DNA from: Qipengyuania vulgaris
GTDB taxonomy: Bacteria > Pseudomonadota > Alphaproteobacteria > Sphingomonadales > Sphingomonadaceae
Direction: 5' to 3'
Assembly: GCA_000756795.1 (NCBI GenBank)
Contig: CCSI01000002.1
Span: 1 to 64,000 of the forward strand
Length of the DNA stretch: 64,000 nt
The notes beneath the pieces were generated by a model. The model was not told the DNA's origin, ran no database searches, and saw only the letters and a program-made list of their open reading frames with translations. Shown one piece after another: positions 45,140 to 56,173 of the stretch. Every line of letters starts with the position of its first letter. Within the stretch, counting starts at the first letter, position 1. Made by a program: the position numbers and the translations under genes.

Positions 45140-47598
45140 TCGAGTGGGAAATCCTCCACCCTCATAGCCGCACCCGCGAGGCTCTCGGCCTCAAGCAGCA
45201 ATTCATCGTCGACTGCGCCTTGCGGTGTGGCCTCGCGGCCGATCATCACCATGACCGGCACGGCGAGCGGACTCACCCGGTCGAGTTCGACATGCACCAA
45301 TTGCTCTGCCGAACGGTCGAGCAGGTCACCCAGCCGCCCGACATCGGTCATCCGCGTGCGCGCATCGGCCCAAGCCGCCTCCAGCAGCACATGGTCGGGC
45401 TCGTACTTCCGCAGCACGTCGTAGATGAGGTCGGTCGAGAAGGTGACCTGCTTGCCGGTCTTGCGCTTGCCGGGGTGCTGGCGTTCGACCAGCCCGCCGA
45501 TGACTGCCACCTCGCGGAATGCGCGGCGCAGCAGGTGCGAGTTCTGCACCCACTCGATGAATTCGTCCTGCAGGATGTCGGGCGAGAGCAACGGTGCCGG
45601 GTCCTCGACCGGCTTCAGCCCCCACACGGCGAGGCTGTAATCATTCGCCACGAACCCGCCGGGCAGGAGCCCCCGGTCCTCCATCCGCCGCGTGATCAGC
45701 ATGCCGAGGCTCTGGTTCGCGTTCCAGCCCTCGAAGGTGTAATAAACCGAGTAATGCCGCTTGGCGTGCGGGAAGCTCTCGACCAGCAATTGTCCCGGCC
45801 CAGGCATCCGGCTGCGCCAGTCCTGCACCTCCAGCCATTCGCGCACATCATCGGGGAAACGCGCCCAGCCCGCGCGGTCCACCAGCATGGTGCGCACCCG
45901 CTCGGCAAGGTGTGTGGTGAGCGGCATGCGCGCGCCGCCGTAACTCGGTATCATCGCGTTGGAGGTGGCGGCCTTCACCAGCACTTCCATGTCCTGCAGC
46001 TTGACCACTTCGAGGCTCATTCCGGCAAAGGCGAAGGTGTCGCCGGGCGATAGCTGCGCGGCAAAGCGCTCCTCGATCCTGCCGAGGCTGCGCCCGCCCC
46101 GCCCGCGGCCCGAATTGATGCGCACCTCCAGCATCTCGCTGTCGATGATGATGCCTGCGTTGAGCCGGTGCCGCGCCGCCTGTTCGGGATGGGTCAGCCG
46201 CCACACGCCCTGTTTGTCGCGCACGATGCGCTTGAACTTGTCATAGGCCTGCAGCGAATAGCCGCCCGTGGCGACGAAGGTGAGCACGCGCTCCCATACC
46301 TCCTCGTCGACCCAGGCATAGGCGAGGCTGGAGCGCACCTCGCGCAGCAATTCGTCTTCCTGAAACGGAGCTGCGCAGGCGCACGCCATGACATGCTGGG
46401 CGAGCACGTCGAGCCCGCCGGGGCGGAAATCCTCGCCATCGCGCTTGCCTTCGTCGACCGCCTCCTTGGCCGCGGTCGCCTCGAGAAACTCGAACCGGTT
46501 GCCCGGCACCAGCAATGCGCGGCTGGGCTGGTCGAGCCGGTGGTTAGCGCGCCCGATACGCTGCAGCAGCCGGCTGGAGCCCTTGGGCGCACCCATCTGC
46601 ACCACGAGGTCGATGTCGCCCCAGTCCACCCCGAGGTCGAGGCTAGCGGTCGCCACGAGCGCGCGTAACTCGCCCCGCGCCATCGCGCCTTCCACCTTGC
46701 GCCGCGCCTCTTTCGACAGCGAGCCGTGGTGGATGCCGATGGGCAGGTTTTCCTCGTTCACATCCCACAGGTGCTGGAAGATATATTCGGCAAGGAATCG
46801 CGTGTTGGTGAAGACCAGCGTCGTGTTGTTGCGCCGGATTTCATCGTAGAGCTGCGGGATGGCCCAGGTTGCCGCATGCCCACCCCATGGCACGCGCTCT
46901 TCCTCGGGTAGCAGGATTTCGACTTCGGCCGGCGCACCCTGTTCGCCCTCGACCAGTTCGACGCTGTCGATATCGCCCCATGGCGCGAGCCATTCGCGAA
47001 AGCCCTCCGGCCCCGCCACCGTGGCCGAGAGCGCCGCGCGCTGCATCTCGGGCGCAATCGCCTGCAATCGTGAGAGGGCAAGTGCCAGCAGGTCGCCGCG
47101 CTTGCCCGTGGCGAAAGCATGGACCTCGTCGATGACGATTCGCTTTAGGCCGGAGAACATCTCGAAACTGTCGGGATATGAAAGCAGCAGCGAAAGGCTC
47201 TCGGGCGTGGTTAGCAGGACGTTGGGGGGCTTTGTGCGCTGGCGCTTCTTGCGGTCTGAAGGCGTATCCCCGCTGCGCGTCTCGACGGTGAGCGGCAGGC
47301 TCATTTCCTCGACCGGTGTGAGGAGGTTGCGCTGCACGTCATGCGCCAGCGCCTTCAGCGGCGACACATATAGTGTGTGAAGGCCTTCGGGCGGCTCACC
47401 CCCGGTGCGCGAGGGGGCGAAGGCGGCCAGCGTCGGCAGGAAGCCCGCCAGCGTCTTGCCCGCGCCCGTATCGGCGACCAGAAGAGCATGTCGCCCCGCA
47501 TCGCTCGCGGCGAGCATTTCGGCCTGGTGCCGCCGCACGCGCCAGCCGCGACCAGCGAACCAGTCGGCAATCTCGGGCGGGATGTCGGCGGCGCTCAC
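45136..47598 (-). CDS. Ligase-associated DNA damage response DEXH helicase (Lhr-like)
   Basis: An 820-residue superfamily 2 helicase. Motifs in order: RRHQAEML (Q-motif-like), VADTGAGKTLAGFLP (Walker A), TPESLSLLLSYPD, VIDEVHAFATGKRG (DEVH box), SATVAGPEGF (III), TNTRFLAEYIF (IV), VATASLDLGVDWGDIDLVVQMG and QRIGRANHR (VI). A long C-terminal winged-helix and beta region follows, as in Lhr-type proteins. In many alphaproteobacteria it lies with a DNA ligase, an exonuclease and a phosphoesterase; none is here. GTG start at 47598. It is downstream of the chaperone cluster, 43 bases after that stop. Confidence 0.9.
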   Translation of the reverse strand: MSAADIPPEIADWFAGRGWRVRRHQAEMLAASDAGRHALLVADTGAGKTLAGFLPTLAAFAPSRTGGEPPEGLHTLYVSPLKALAHDVQRNLLTPVEEMSLPLTVETRSGDTPSDRKKRQRTKPPNVLLTTPESLSLLLSYPDSFEMFSGLKRIVIDEVHAFATGKRGDLLALALSRLQAIAPEMQRAALSATVAGPEGFREWLAPWGDIDSVELVEGEQGAPAEVEILLPEEERVPWGGHAATWAIPQLYDEIRRNNTTLVFTNTRFLAEYIFQHLWDVNEENLPIGIHHGSLSKEARRKVEGAMARGELRALVATASLDLGVDWGDIDLVVQMGAPKGSSRLLQRIGRANHRLDQPSRALLVPGNRFEFLEATAAKEAVDEGKRDGEDFRPGGLDVLAQHVMACACAAPFQEDELLREVRSSLAYAWVDEEVWERVLTFVATGGYSLQAYDKFKRIVRDKQGVWRLTHPEQAARHRLNAGIIIDSEMLEVRINSGRGRGGRSLGRIEERFAAQLSPGDTFAFAGMSLEVVKLQDMEVLVKAATSNAMIPSYGGARMPLTTHLAERVRTMLVDRAGWARFPDDVREWLEVQDWRSRMPGPGQLLVESFPHAKRHYSVYYTFEGWNANQSLGMLITRRMEDRGLLPGGFVANDYSLAVWGLKPVEDPAPLLSPDILQDEFIEWVQNSHLLRRAFREVAVIGGLVERQHPGKRKTGKQVTFSTDLIYDVLRKYEPDHVLLEAAWADARTRMTDVGRLGDLLDRSAEQLVHVELDRVSPLAVPVMVMIGREATPQGAVDDELLLEAESLAGAAMRVEDFPLD

Positions 47599-47641
47599 GC
47601 TGTAAGAGCGCTGGAGCGCGGTCCGCGTTCCACCACCTCGC

Positions 47642-49264
47642 TCACAGTCCGCGCAAAGTCTCCAGCGGAGCGCGCGCAGGGTCCTCGAGCAAACCGCGCA
47701 AAAGCGCCGCCTGAACCGCGCACCGCTCCTCGTGCTTCGGGTCCTGCAAGGCCTCGTCGAAGCGCTCGTAAGTCAGCCCGGTTTCCGCCATACCTTTATC
47801 CATAAGCCATGGCGGGATTGTCGTGGATGTCGCACCTTGCGTTTCGTAACCCGAGAGCAATCCCTTCTCCAGCAGTTGGCGCGACAACAGCTGCTCGGCT
47901 TCGGCCTGATCGCCCGCCAGTTCGGGGCCGCCGTTCCTGAACGAACCGTCGAGGACGACACCGCACAGCTCGCGGTCGTCTTTAGCCGCATCTAGCCAGC
48001 TCAGGCGGACCGACTGGATGGAGACGAGAGCATCGAAATCTGCCTTGAAGCGCGCGAACAGCATGCGGTTTCGCGTAATGGTCCGCGCAAATTCGCCTGC
48101 CTCCCCTTCGGGAGCTTCCCGGATGTAGGCTTCGTATTGCTCCGCGAAGGCCTCGTCCTTGCCTTTGACCCACCAGAAGGTCGCATCGAAGACTTCGGCG
48201 CTGCCTTCGTGGAGTTGTTCCATCTGGGTTGTCGCGAACCGGTCGGCCAGTTGCTCGTCCATCGGGGCCGGGTCGGAAAAGAACACCAGTCGCACGACCT
48301 GCACCAGCAAGAAGACGATAAAAAGCCGCTGCACCGCCCACGAGACAATGTCCGAGGCTGGCGTCTCCCAGCTCTGCACGCGCTGCGCATCGAGCAGGCT
48401 TTCAAGCTCGGGGAAACGGCCGCGGATGGTCTGCAAGAGCCGCTCGATATCGCTCCGGCTACCCTTGATGCGGCCAAGGACCGAGACCTTGCCCGGCTGC
48501 TGCAATTCGCGCCACGCGGCGTGTAGCGGGTGCCCGTCCTGCTCCACCGCATCATGGAAGCGCATGCCTTGGGTGCGCGCATTGAGGAACTGGAGCGCGG
48601 GGCGCTCGTCCAATCCGCCAGCCTCGCCCAGCCAGTGGAAAGCGGTGTTGGCCTTGTCCACCACCGGCGCGCTGCGCGGCCAACCCCCGGCGAGCATTTC
48701 GGCAAGGTTGTGGTCGAGCGTGGTTTCGCGTTCGAGGCCGCCTTCCTCCGCCCAGGCAATCAGCCGGTCGAGCGCGGCATCGGCCTCGTCTGCCTCTTGC
48801 GGCGTAAAGGGCTCGTTCGACTGCATCCCGCCGGGAAAGACCAGTGCGGCAAGTTCGGCCCAGCCGTCGGGCAGTTCGGGTTCTTCGCGGCGCGCATGGA
48901 AGGGGTCGAGTTCGCCCGGCCGCGTGCCGAGAGAAAGGCCTCCGCCATATCCGTCATCCGCCAGTTCGCCCTCGCGGATTTCCCATTCGAAGTCGTCGTC
49001 GCCGTCATAGGTGGTCGGGGCGGGTGCATCGTCGAAGTCGCCGAAATCGTCATCATCGAGCGAGCCGAGGCCGAAGTCGTCGTCTTCCTGTGGCGGATTG
49101 GCTGCCAGCCACAGCGCATGGTCGCGCGCCTGCCTGAGCTGGGCATATTCGGCAATCTGCTGGTCGAGGTCGAGTTCCTTCAACCGCGCGGAATAGGCGC
49201 GGCGAACCTCGCCCTTGTCGGACGTTTCGCCGATACCGAGGACATCCCACGGGAAGCCGCTCAT
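47642..49264 (-). CDS. J-like membrane protein B, probable HscC partner
   Basis: A 540-residue protein. The N-terminal 60 residues resemble a J-domain ([27 protein letters not shown] ... [15 protein letters not shown]) but the HPD tripeptide needed to stimulate Hsp70 is absent. An acidic, disordered region follows (about 60-125, [10 protein letters not shown]). A single hydrophobic helix lies at about 313-333 ([21 protein letters not shown]), and the C-terminal 200 residues are soluble. Its ATG overlaps the Hsp70 stop by four bases (ATGA), so it is translationally coupled. The E. coli HscC partners DjlB and DjlC have a comparable gene context. It is paralogous at the N-terminus to the gene at 51415-52761. 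Confidence 0.82.
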   Translation of the reverse strand: MSGFPWDVLGIGETSDKGEVRRAYSARLKELDLDQQIAEYAQLRQARDHALWLAANPPQEDDDFGLGSLDDDDFGDFDDAPAPTTYDGDDDFEWEIREGELADDGYGGGLSLGTRPGELDPFHARREEPELPDGWAELAALVFPGGMQSNEPFTPQEADEADAALDRLIAWAEEGGLERETTLDHNLAEMLAGGWPRSAPVVDKANTAFHWLGEAGGLDERPALQFLNARTQGMRFHDAVEQDGHPLHAAWRELQQPGKVSVLGRIKGSRSDIERLLQTIRGRFPELESLLDAQRVQSWETPASDIVSWAVQRLFIVFLLVQVVRLVFFSDPAPMDEQLADRFATTQMEQLHEGSAEVFDATFWWVKGKDEAFAEQYEAYIREAPEGEAGEFARTITRNRMLFARFKADFDALVSIQSVRLSWLDAAKDDRELCGVVLDGSFRNGGPELAGDQAEAEQLLSRQLLEKGLLSGYETQGATSTTIPPWLMDKGMAETGLTYERFDEALQDPKHEERCAVQAALLRGLLEDPARAPLETLRGL

Positions 49265-50967
49265 AGCGGCTCGTCTTCCTCAAGCTTGTCGAGCGCCCCG
49301 GTCAGCTGCGCGCGCGCATCGGCGATGGTGCGGCGGTCCTGCGTTTCGAGCGCGGAATTGAAGTCGCCAATCCAGCGCCCGATGATTTCGCGGTCGAAGC
49401 CGGTGAAGCCCTCGTAGGCGCGCTCGACCCGCGCAAGCAGGGCGACGTTCTCGGCCTCCTCGCGCGGGTGCACCTTGAGCGCTTCCAGCGCCTTGCGGCT
49501 TTTTTCCATGTCCTTGGCGCTGCGCTTGTCGTCCTCGTCGACGATGACGAGATTGCGTTTTAGGCCCGAGGCGGGAACCTCGACATCGACCTCCAGCAGC
49601 CCGCTGGTGTCGTAAGTGAAGCGGACGTTGATGAAGACCTCGCCCGCCGGACGCGCGGGCACAGGCACCTTCAGCTCGCCCAGCTTGACGTTGTGCGCCA
49701 CATCGCGCGCCTCGCCCTGGTAGACGCCGAAGCGGATTTCGCGCTGGCCATTCTCCATCGTGCCATAGGTCTGCACGCGGCTGATGGGCACGGGCGTGTT
49801 GCGGTCGATGATGGGCGAGAAGATGCCGGTATAGTAATTGCCCTTGGCATCGCGGTCGGCGACGTCGATGCCCAGCGTGAAGGGCGCAACATCGGTGATG
49901 CGAATTTCCTCCAGCCCCTCGCCGCCCGAGAGCAATCCCGCCTGGATGGCCGCGCCCAGCGCCACCGCGTGGTCGGGATGAACCGAGGAATTGGGGAAGC
50001 GTCCGAACATGCGGGTGAGCGCTTTCCTAACCACCGGCATGCGCGTCGCCCCGCCGACGAGAACCACGTCGGACAGGCTCTTCACGTCGATATTGCTGTC
50101 ACGCAGCGAGCGAATGACCGGGTCGCGCAAACGGCGCACGAGCGACGCGGCGGCTTCCTCGAACTGCTCGGTGGTTACGGTGCCGGTGAGTTCGGTGTCG
50201 TCGACCGTCACAGAAAACGGCGCTTCGGCCTTCATCGACAGCTCGCAGCGCGTTTTCTGTGCCGCCAGCTGGAGCAGAGCTTTGCGGCGGTCGTCGGGCA
50301 GCGTGTCGAGAGCCTCGTCATTTTCCAGCATCGGCCGCGCGAGCTTGACCATGACCTGGTCGAAATCGTCGCCGCCAAGCCGGTTGTCGCCCGCAGAAGC
50401 ACGCACTTCGACAATGCCGTCGAACATCTCGACAATCGAGACGTCGAAAGTGCCGCCGCCGAGGTCGAAAACGAGGAAGGGTTCGCGGTCGCCCCTGTCG
50501 GTGAGGCCGAAGGCAAGCGCGGCAGCGGTCGGCTCGTTGATGAGCCGCTCGATTTTCAGGCCCGCAATCTCGCCCGCCCGGCGCGTGGCGCGGCGCTGGC
50601 GCTCGTTGAAATAGGCCGGGACAGTGACCACCGCCCCTTCGGGCCGCTCGCCGGTCGCTGCCTCGACATCGTCGGCAAGGCTGCGCAGGATGACGGCGGA
50701 CATCTCCTCCGCGCTGAAATCGCGCTTGTTGAGGGTGACACTCGCCTCGGTGCCCATCATACGCTTGAAGCTGGTGACAGTCTAGTGCGGATGCGTTGCA
50801 AGCCGGTCGAGCGCCGCGCGCCCGACCCAGGTCTGGCCGCTCTCGTCGATGGAAACGGCCGACGGCGTGAGCATTTCGCCCAGCGCATTGGGCACCAGCT
50901 CGCTCTTTCCGTCGCGCCAGATGGCAACGGCACTGTTCGTCGTGCCGAGGTCGATACCGATGTACAC
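49261..50967 (-). pseudogene. hscC: HscC-type Hsp70, interrupted by an in-frame amber codon
   Basis: The reading frame runs 568 codons from GTG at 50967 (GGGAG six bases upstream) to 49261, and is broken only by TAG at 50784-50782, codon 62. Before the stop lies IGIDLGTTNSAVAIW (phosphate loop 1) and LATHPH; after it [53 protein letters not shown] and [12 protein letters not shown]. The total length and the C-terminus ([21 protein letters not shown]-like [16 protein letters not shown]) match HscC, about 556 residues, not DnaK. All remaining motifs are intact, so the stop is recent, a sequencing error, or read through. It sits between two J-like genes. Confidence 0.85.
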
Positions 50968-51160
50968 TTGCAACTCCCTGTCCGGGCGCGGTTTATGCCG
51001 AGGGGTGCGCGGCCAATCAAGCAGTCGCGGGGACAAGCTGACGAGTTCTTAGCGCTCGCTGCGAATGTGTGATATGCATGCCGCAAGCATAACGCATTGG
51101 AACGGTCGCAAACCGGGTCGCAGCTTTGTCGAAGGGGCTAGCTTCAACGGAGGTTTTCGC

Positions 51161-51414
51161 GTGCCATTCATCGAACTTGCGACACAGGGCGAGAGCAGCA
51201 ACGCCATCGTCAACACCGACCACATCGCCTTCGTGACCGAGGGTGTTTACGGACCATGCATGCATTTCAATTCGGGCGAGCATATCGTCTGCGTCGCCGA
51301 AATGGACGAATTGAAAGCAGTGCTTGCCAGCACGCCGTTGAAGGCGGGAGCGCCGGAAACCTTCCTGTTGAGGGAAGCGGAAACGCCGCAGGACGCGGGC
51401 GCTCCGCTCGAGAC

Positions 51415-51418
<4 letters not shown>
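51161..51418 (+). CDS. Small hypothetical protein, weakly FlbD-like
   Basis: An 85-residue protein started by GTG at 51161 with ACGGAGG seven bases upstream, the best ribosome binding site in this area. The pattern [12 protein letters not shown], then [20 protein letters not shown] resembles the beta-rich fold of FlbD-like small proteins (asparagine-threonine turn, hydrophobic strand, then a final helix), but the similarity is weak. It runs against the chaperone cluster, between the first J-like gene and the hsp70, and overlaps the end of the J-like gene by four bases. Confidence 0.65.
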
Positions 51419-52761
<1,343 letters not shown>

Positions 52762-52787
52762 CGAAGTGACCCCAAGAGCCTGTTGCC

Positions 52788-53543
52788 CTAGCCGCCCTGA
52801 TTGCGGATCTCTTCGGGATCGATGCCAAGAATATCAGCCAGGCGAGCCTTCTCGCTCTCGCTCAACTCCTCAATTTTCTTCGGTTTCGGCAGACCTTCCA
52901 TCTCGGCCGTCATCTGCTTCGTCAGTTCAGGCATCCGCTCCATCATCGCGGGCATCATTTCGCCCATCACGCTCATGACCTGCGGGTCGGTAAAGAGAAG
53001 GATGCTTTCAGGCGCATATTTGCGCCCCGTCCCGGTCGCGAAGAAAGCGGATATGTCGGCAAGTTCGGCCTCGGTAAAGCGCACGGCATAAGCGCGCATC
53101 AGGCCGTTGCGATAGGACGGTTCGATTTCGTCCATCAGTTCGTTGGTGAGCGAAATGAAGATGCGGTTCGAGATCGCGATACGCTCTTCAAAAGCAGGAT
53201 CGATAATCGCCATCAGTTCACCGACACTTGCGTCGCCGAGCTCGGACATGTCCTCTGTCGTCATGCCCGTCATCGCAGCAATCTGAGCCATCGGCATGGC
53301 CTTCATGCTTTCGGTTATCGCATTCAACATGGGCTCCATCGAGGCATCCATCATCTTGCGATAAGTGCCCTGTGGGAAAACCTGCGCGACCACACCCTCG
53401 GCAGCGGGCAGGCGGGCCTCCTCTTCGGCAGTCAACGCCGCGGCAGCGAATGCATTGCGCGGTTCGTCGCCGCCTTCCTGCGCGAGGACAGGGGTGGCGG
53501 TCAGCGCCAGCGGTGCGGCGCATGCGAGGATAAGTTTCTTCAT
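52788..53543 (-). CDS. Exported DUF2059-like protein
   Basis: A 251-residue protein with a signal peptide ([22 protein letters not shown]). The mature part is helical and methionine-rich, with [51 protein letters not shown] and [20 protein letters not shown]. The segment with [18 protein letters not shown] is the DUF2059 signature. Function unknown. GGAGGG lies upstream of the ATG at 53543. It follows the phosphohexomutase by 24 bases and may be the last gene of that operon. Confidence 0.82.
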   Translation of the reverse strand: MKKLILACAAPLALTATPVLAQEGGDEPRNAFAAAALTAEEEARLPAAEGVVAQVFPQGTYRKMMDASMEPMLNAITESMKAMPMAQIAAMTGMTTEDMSELGDASVGELMAIIDPAFEERIAISNRIFISLTNELMDEIEPSYRNGLMRAYAVRFTEAELADISAFFATGTGRKYAPESILLFTDPQVMSVMGEMMPAMMERMPELTKQMTAEMEGLPKPKKIEELSESEKARLADILGIDPEEIRNQGG

Positions 53544-53567
53544 TAAGCGTCCCTCCAAGAGGGAGAC

Positions 53568-54971
53568 TTAGTGCCCGACGCTTTCCCCGCGTTCAAGGCC
53601 CGAAAGCGACAATTGCTCGTCGATTTGTCCGACGAGACGTTCCAGCCCGGCCTCGCTGTCGCTTTCGGCGCGCGCGACGAGCACGTCCTGCGTATTCGAG
53701 GCGCGCAGCAGCCACCAGCCGTCAACCGTGTTCACGCGAACGCCGTCGGTGCCGTTCACATCCGCATCGGTGCCCGAGAGGCGCTGCTTCACTTCCTCGA
53801 TGGCAGCGAACTTGCGGCTTTCATCGACCTGGAAGCGCATTTCGGGGGTGTTGATCATCTGCGGCATGTCGCTGCGCAGCTGGGTGACCGATTTGCCCAG
53901 CCGGGCAGAGGCCGCCATCAGGCGCACGCCCGCGTAGAGCGCGTCGTCGAAGCCGTAATATTCGTCGGCGAAGAAGACGTGGCCGCTCATCTCGCCAGCC
54001 AGCGGCGAACCAGTTTCCTTCATTTTGGACTTAATCAGGCTGTGGCCGGTCTTCCACATCAGCGGCTCGCCACCGCAGGCCGCGACATGGTCGTAGAGCG
54101 CGCGGCTCGCCTTTACGTCGGCGATGATGGTCGCGCCCTTGCGGCTTTGCAGCAGGTCCTCGGCGTAAATCATCAGCAGCTGGTCGCCCCAGATGACCCG
54201 CCCCTCGCCATCGATGGCGCCGATACGGTCGCCGTCACCGTCGAAGGCCACTCCGAAATCGAGGGACTTTGCGGAGACCAGGCTTTTCAGATCTGCAAGG
54301 TTTTCCTCGACAGTAGGATCGGGATGATGATTGGGAAAACCGCCGTCGACCTCGGTGAAGAGGACATGATGCTCGCCCGGCAGCTTCGCCACGAGCTTTT
54401 CGAGCGCTGGGCCGGCAGCGCCATTGCCGGCGTCCCAGCCGATGCGCATGCCGTCGAGCGAGGCGGCGTCGATACCGCCAAGCGCGGTGAGCATGCGGGC
54501 GACATATTCATCGAGGATCTCGCGTTCCTCGACCTCGCCCGCCCCGTCGGACCACTCGCCTGCAGCCGAGCGCCGGCCGAGTTCCTGGATGTCGCTGCCG
54601 AAAAACGGTCGACCCTGGAACACCATCTTGAAGCCGTTGTAATTGGGGGGATTGTGGCTGCCGGTTATCTGGATGCCGCCGTGCACGTCCTCGTCGCTGG
54701 CTTCGGCATAATATAGCATCGGCGTCGCGCCCAGCCCGACGCGGACCACGTCGCAGCCGCTTGCGGTCAGCCCTTCGACCAACGCATGTTCGAGCATGGG
54801 CGAGGAGCGCCTGCCGTCATAGCCCACCGCCACGCGGCTGCCGCCCTCTTCACGCAGCATCGAGCCGAAAGTGCGGCCGATGGCACGGGCATCGTCGGCC
54901 CCCAGTGTCTCCCCGATGATTCCCCGTATGTCGTATTCGCGAAGGACGGTGGAATCGAATGTATGGGTCAC
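53568..54971 (-). CDS. Phosphomannomutase/phosphoglucomutase
   Basis: A 467-residue alpha-D-phosphohexomutase that interconverts hexose 1- and 6-phosphates for sugar nucleotides. The active-site phosphoserine lies in TGSHNPPNYNG, the Mg loop is FDGDGDRIGA, the sugar-binding loop GEMSGHVFF and the C-terminal phosphate loop RASNTQDVLVARAESDS. The start is GTG at 54971, overlapping the upstream J-domain gene stop (GTGA). The name is kept general because AlgC-type and ManB-type enzymes cannot be separated safely here. Confidence 0.92.
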   Translation of the reverse strand: MTHTFDSTVLREYDIRGIIGETLGADDARAIGRTFGSMLREEGGSRVAVGYDGRRSSPMLEHALVEGLTASGCDVVRVGLGATPMLYYAEASDEDVHGGIQITGSHNPPNYNGFKMVFQGRPFFGSDIQELGRRSAAGEWSDGAGEVEEREILDEYVARMLTALGGIDAASLDGMRIGWDAGNGAAGPALEKLVAKLPGEHHVLFTEVDGGFPNHHPDPTVEENLADLKSLVSAKSLDFGVAFDGDGDRIGAIDGEGRVIWGDQLLMIYAEDLLQSRKGATIIADVKASRALYDHVAACGGEPLMWKTGHSLIKSKMKETGSPLAGEMSGHVFFADEYYGFDDALYAGVRLMAASARLGKSVTQLRSDMPQMINTPEMRFQVDESRKFAAIEEVKQRLSGTDADVNGTDGVRVNTVDGWWLLRASNTQDVLVARAESDSEAGLERLVGQIDEQLSLSGLERGESVGH

Positions 54972-55270
54972 TGGGGGGGCTCCGGAGGCTCGTATGGGAG
55001 TTCATTCAAGAGAAGGTCGCGCGCAGCATTGAGTTCCTGCATCTGCGCCTTGCTGCCGCCCTTATCGGGATGCGACATGGCCGACAAGCGCCGGTGCGCC
55101 TCGCGGATCTCCCTGTGGTCCGCCCGGGCCGAGACATTGAGCAGCTTGCGCGCGCGGAAAACGGCCTGCTGGCGGGTATCGGGACCGCGAAGGTAATCCC
55201 ACGGCCACTTGCCCAGCGCCCAGCGACACATCACCGTCAGGCCGATGAGCAGCATGAGGAACTTAATCAC
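54968..55270 (-). CDS. Membrane-anchored J-domain protein (Tim14/DjlA-like tail anchor at N-terminus)
   Basis: A 100-residue protein with an N-terminal hydrophobic helix (IKFLMLLIGLTVMCRWALG) and a J-domain in the second half that keeps the HPD motif: REIREAHRRLSAMSHPDKGGSK, then MQELNAARDLLLNEL. The layout of anchor plus short C-terminal J-domain with HPDKGG is like mitochondrial Tim14/Pam18 and its alphaproteobacterial relatives. It stimulates an Hsp70, which could be DnaK. The GTG start overlaps the mipZ stop, and its stop overlaps the phosphohexomutase start (both GTGA). Confidence 0.9.
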   Translation of the reverse strand: MIKFLMLLIGLTVMCRWALGKWPWDYLRGPDTRQQAVFRARKLLNVSARADHREIREAHRRLSAMSHPDKGGSKAQMQELNAARDLLLNELPYEPPEPPQ

Positions 55271-56088
55271 GCTTCCACTTTCTCTTCGAGGGCAAGCTCG
55301 TGTTTTGTCGGCTCGGGCAGGCGGAGTGCAGCCATCAGCTGGCGCAATTCCTGCCGTGCGACGAGATGGCTGGTGCCGAGGTCGCCCAGATGTCCCTTGT
55401 CGAGCAGGGTCAGGCCCGAGGGGAACAGCTCGCGGTAAATCACACGCTCGGACAGGCCATGCGCCACGCGGAAGCCGACGCGCTTGGACATTTCTTTCAA
55501 GGCCTGTTCAATACGGCTGCGGTTGCGCGCCTCGGTATGGCCGGTGCGGTTGCGCACCACGACCCAGTCCATTTCCGGCCGGTTTTCCTCCAGCGCCTTG
55601 CGGCTGCGCTTGATGCGCGCTTCCCAGATCAGCTCGGCATAGAAGGACAGCTTGCGGACCTTGAAATTCTCGCCCTCGACCTGCCCGATGAGGTCGAAAT
55701 CGACGAAGCTGTCGTTCATCGGCGTGACCAGCGTATCGGCATGCGTCGCGGCAAAGCGCGCCAGCGGGTCGTCGCGGCCCGGCGTGTCGATGAGGATGAA
55801 ATCCGCCCCCGCCCCATGCTTTTGCACCAGTTCGCCGAACTCCTCTTCGGGAATGGGCGGGACGGTGTAGCAATCGATGGTGGGTAGGTTGATGAGCCGG
55901 CGATGCGAAGTTTCTGCGCGGTTTTCGATATAGCGGTCGAAGGTGCGCTGGCGGTGGTCGAGGTCGAAACCGACCACTTTCGCGCCCTTGTAGGCGAGCG
56001 CGATGGCCACATGCACTGCCGTGGTCGACTTGCCCGTGCCGCCCTTTTCATTGGCGAAGGTAATCCAGTGGGGCGCGGCGTGTGGCAA
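55267..56088 (-). CDS. mipZ: Division-plane positioning ATPase MipZ
   Basis: A 273-residue ParA-type ATPase. The deviant Walker A ANEKGGTGKSTTAVHVA opens the protein, followed by VGFDLDHRQRTFDRYIENR, a MipZ hallmark, and FILIDTPGRDDP. MipZ forms a gradient from the chromosome origin and inhibits FtsZ, placing the division site in alphaproteobacteria. The start is TTG at 56088, giving a short N-terminus before the ATPase fold; the longer upstream frame is not family-like. Divergent from panC with an 85-base gap, and first gene of mipZ / J-domain / phosphohexomutase. Confidence 0.92.
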   Translation of the reverse strand: MPHAAPHWITFANEKGGTGKSTTAVHVAIALAYKGAKVVGFDLDHRQRTFDRYIENRAETSHRRLINLPTIDCYTVPPIPEEEFGELVQKHGAGADFILIDTPGRDDPLARFAATHADTLVTPMNDSFVDFDLIGQVEGENFKVRKLSFYAELIWEARIKRSRKALEENRPEMDWVVVRNRTGHTEARNRSRIEQALKEMSKRVGFRVAHGLSERVIYRELFPSGLTLLDKGHLGDLGTSHLVARQELRQLMAALRLPEPTKHELALEEKVEA

Positions 56089-56173
56089 GTGCTTGGCTCT
56101 TCTTGTCGTTGTGTCCTCGCGCCTGTCATGGTTAGGGCGAGCTTTACAAAACCATATCCGAGGGGATTCCGCG

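Noticed and set aside
50757..50967. The two halves of hscC as separate genes
   Set aside because: Both halves are in one frame around a single TAG, the ATG after it has no ribosome binding site, and each half alone lacks a complete ATPase domain.
49693..51072. A 459-codon plus-strand frame opposite the hsp70
   Set aside because: Shadow of the Hsp70 gene; composition typical of antisense GC-rich frames.
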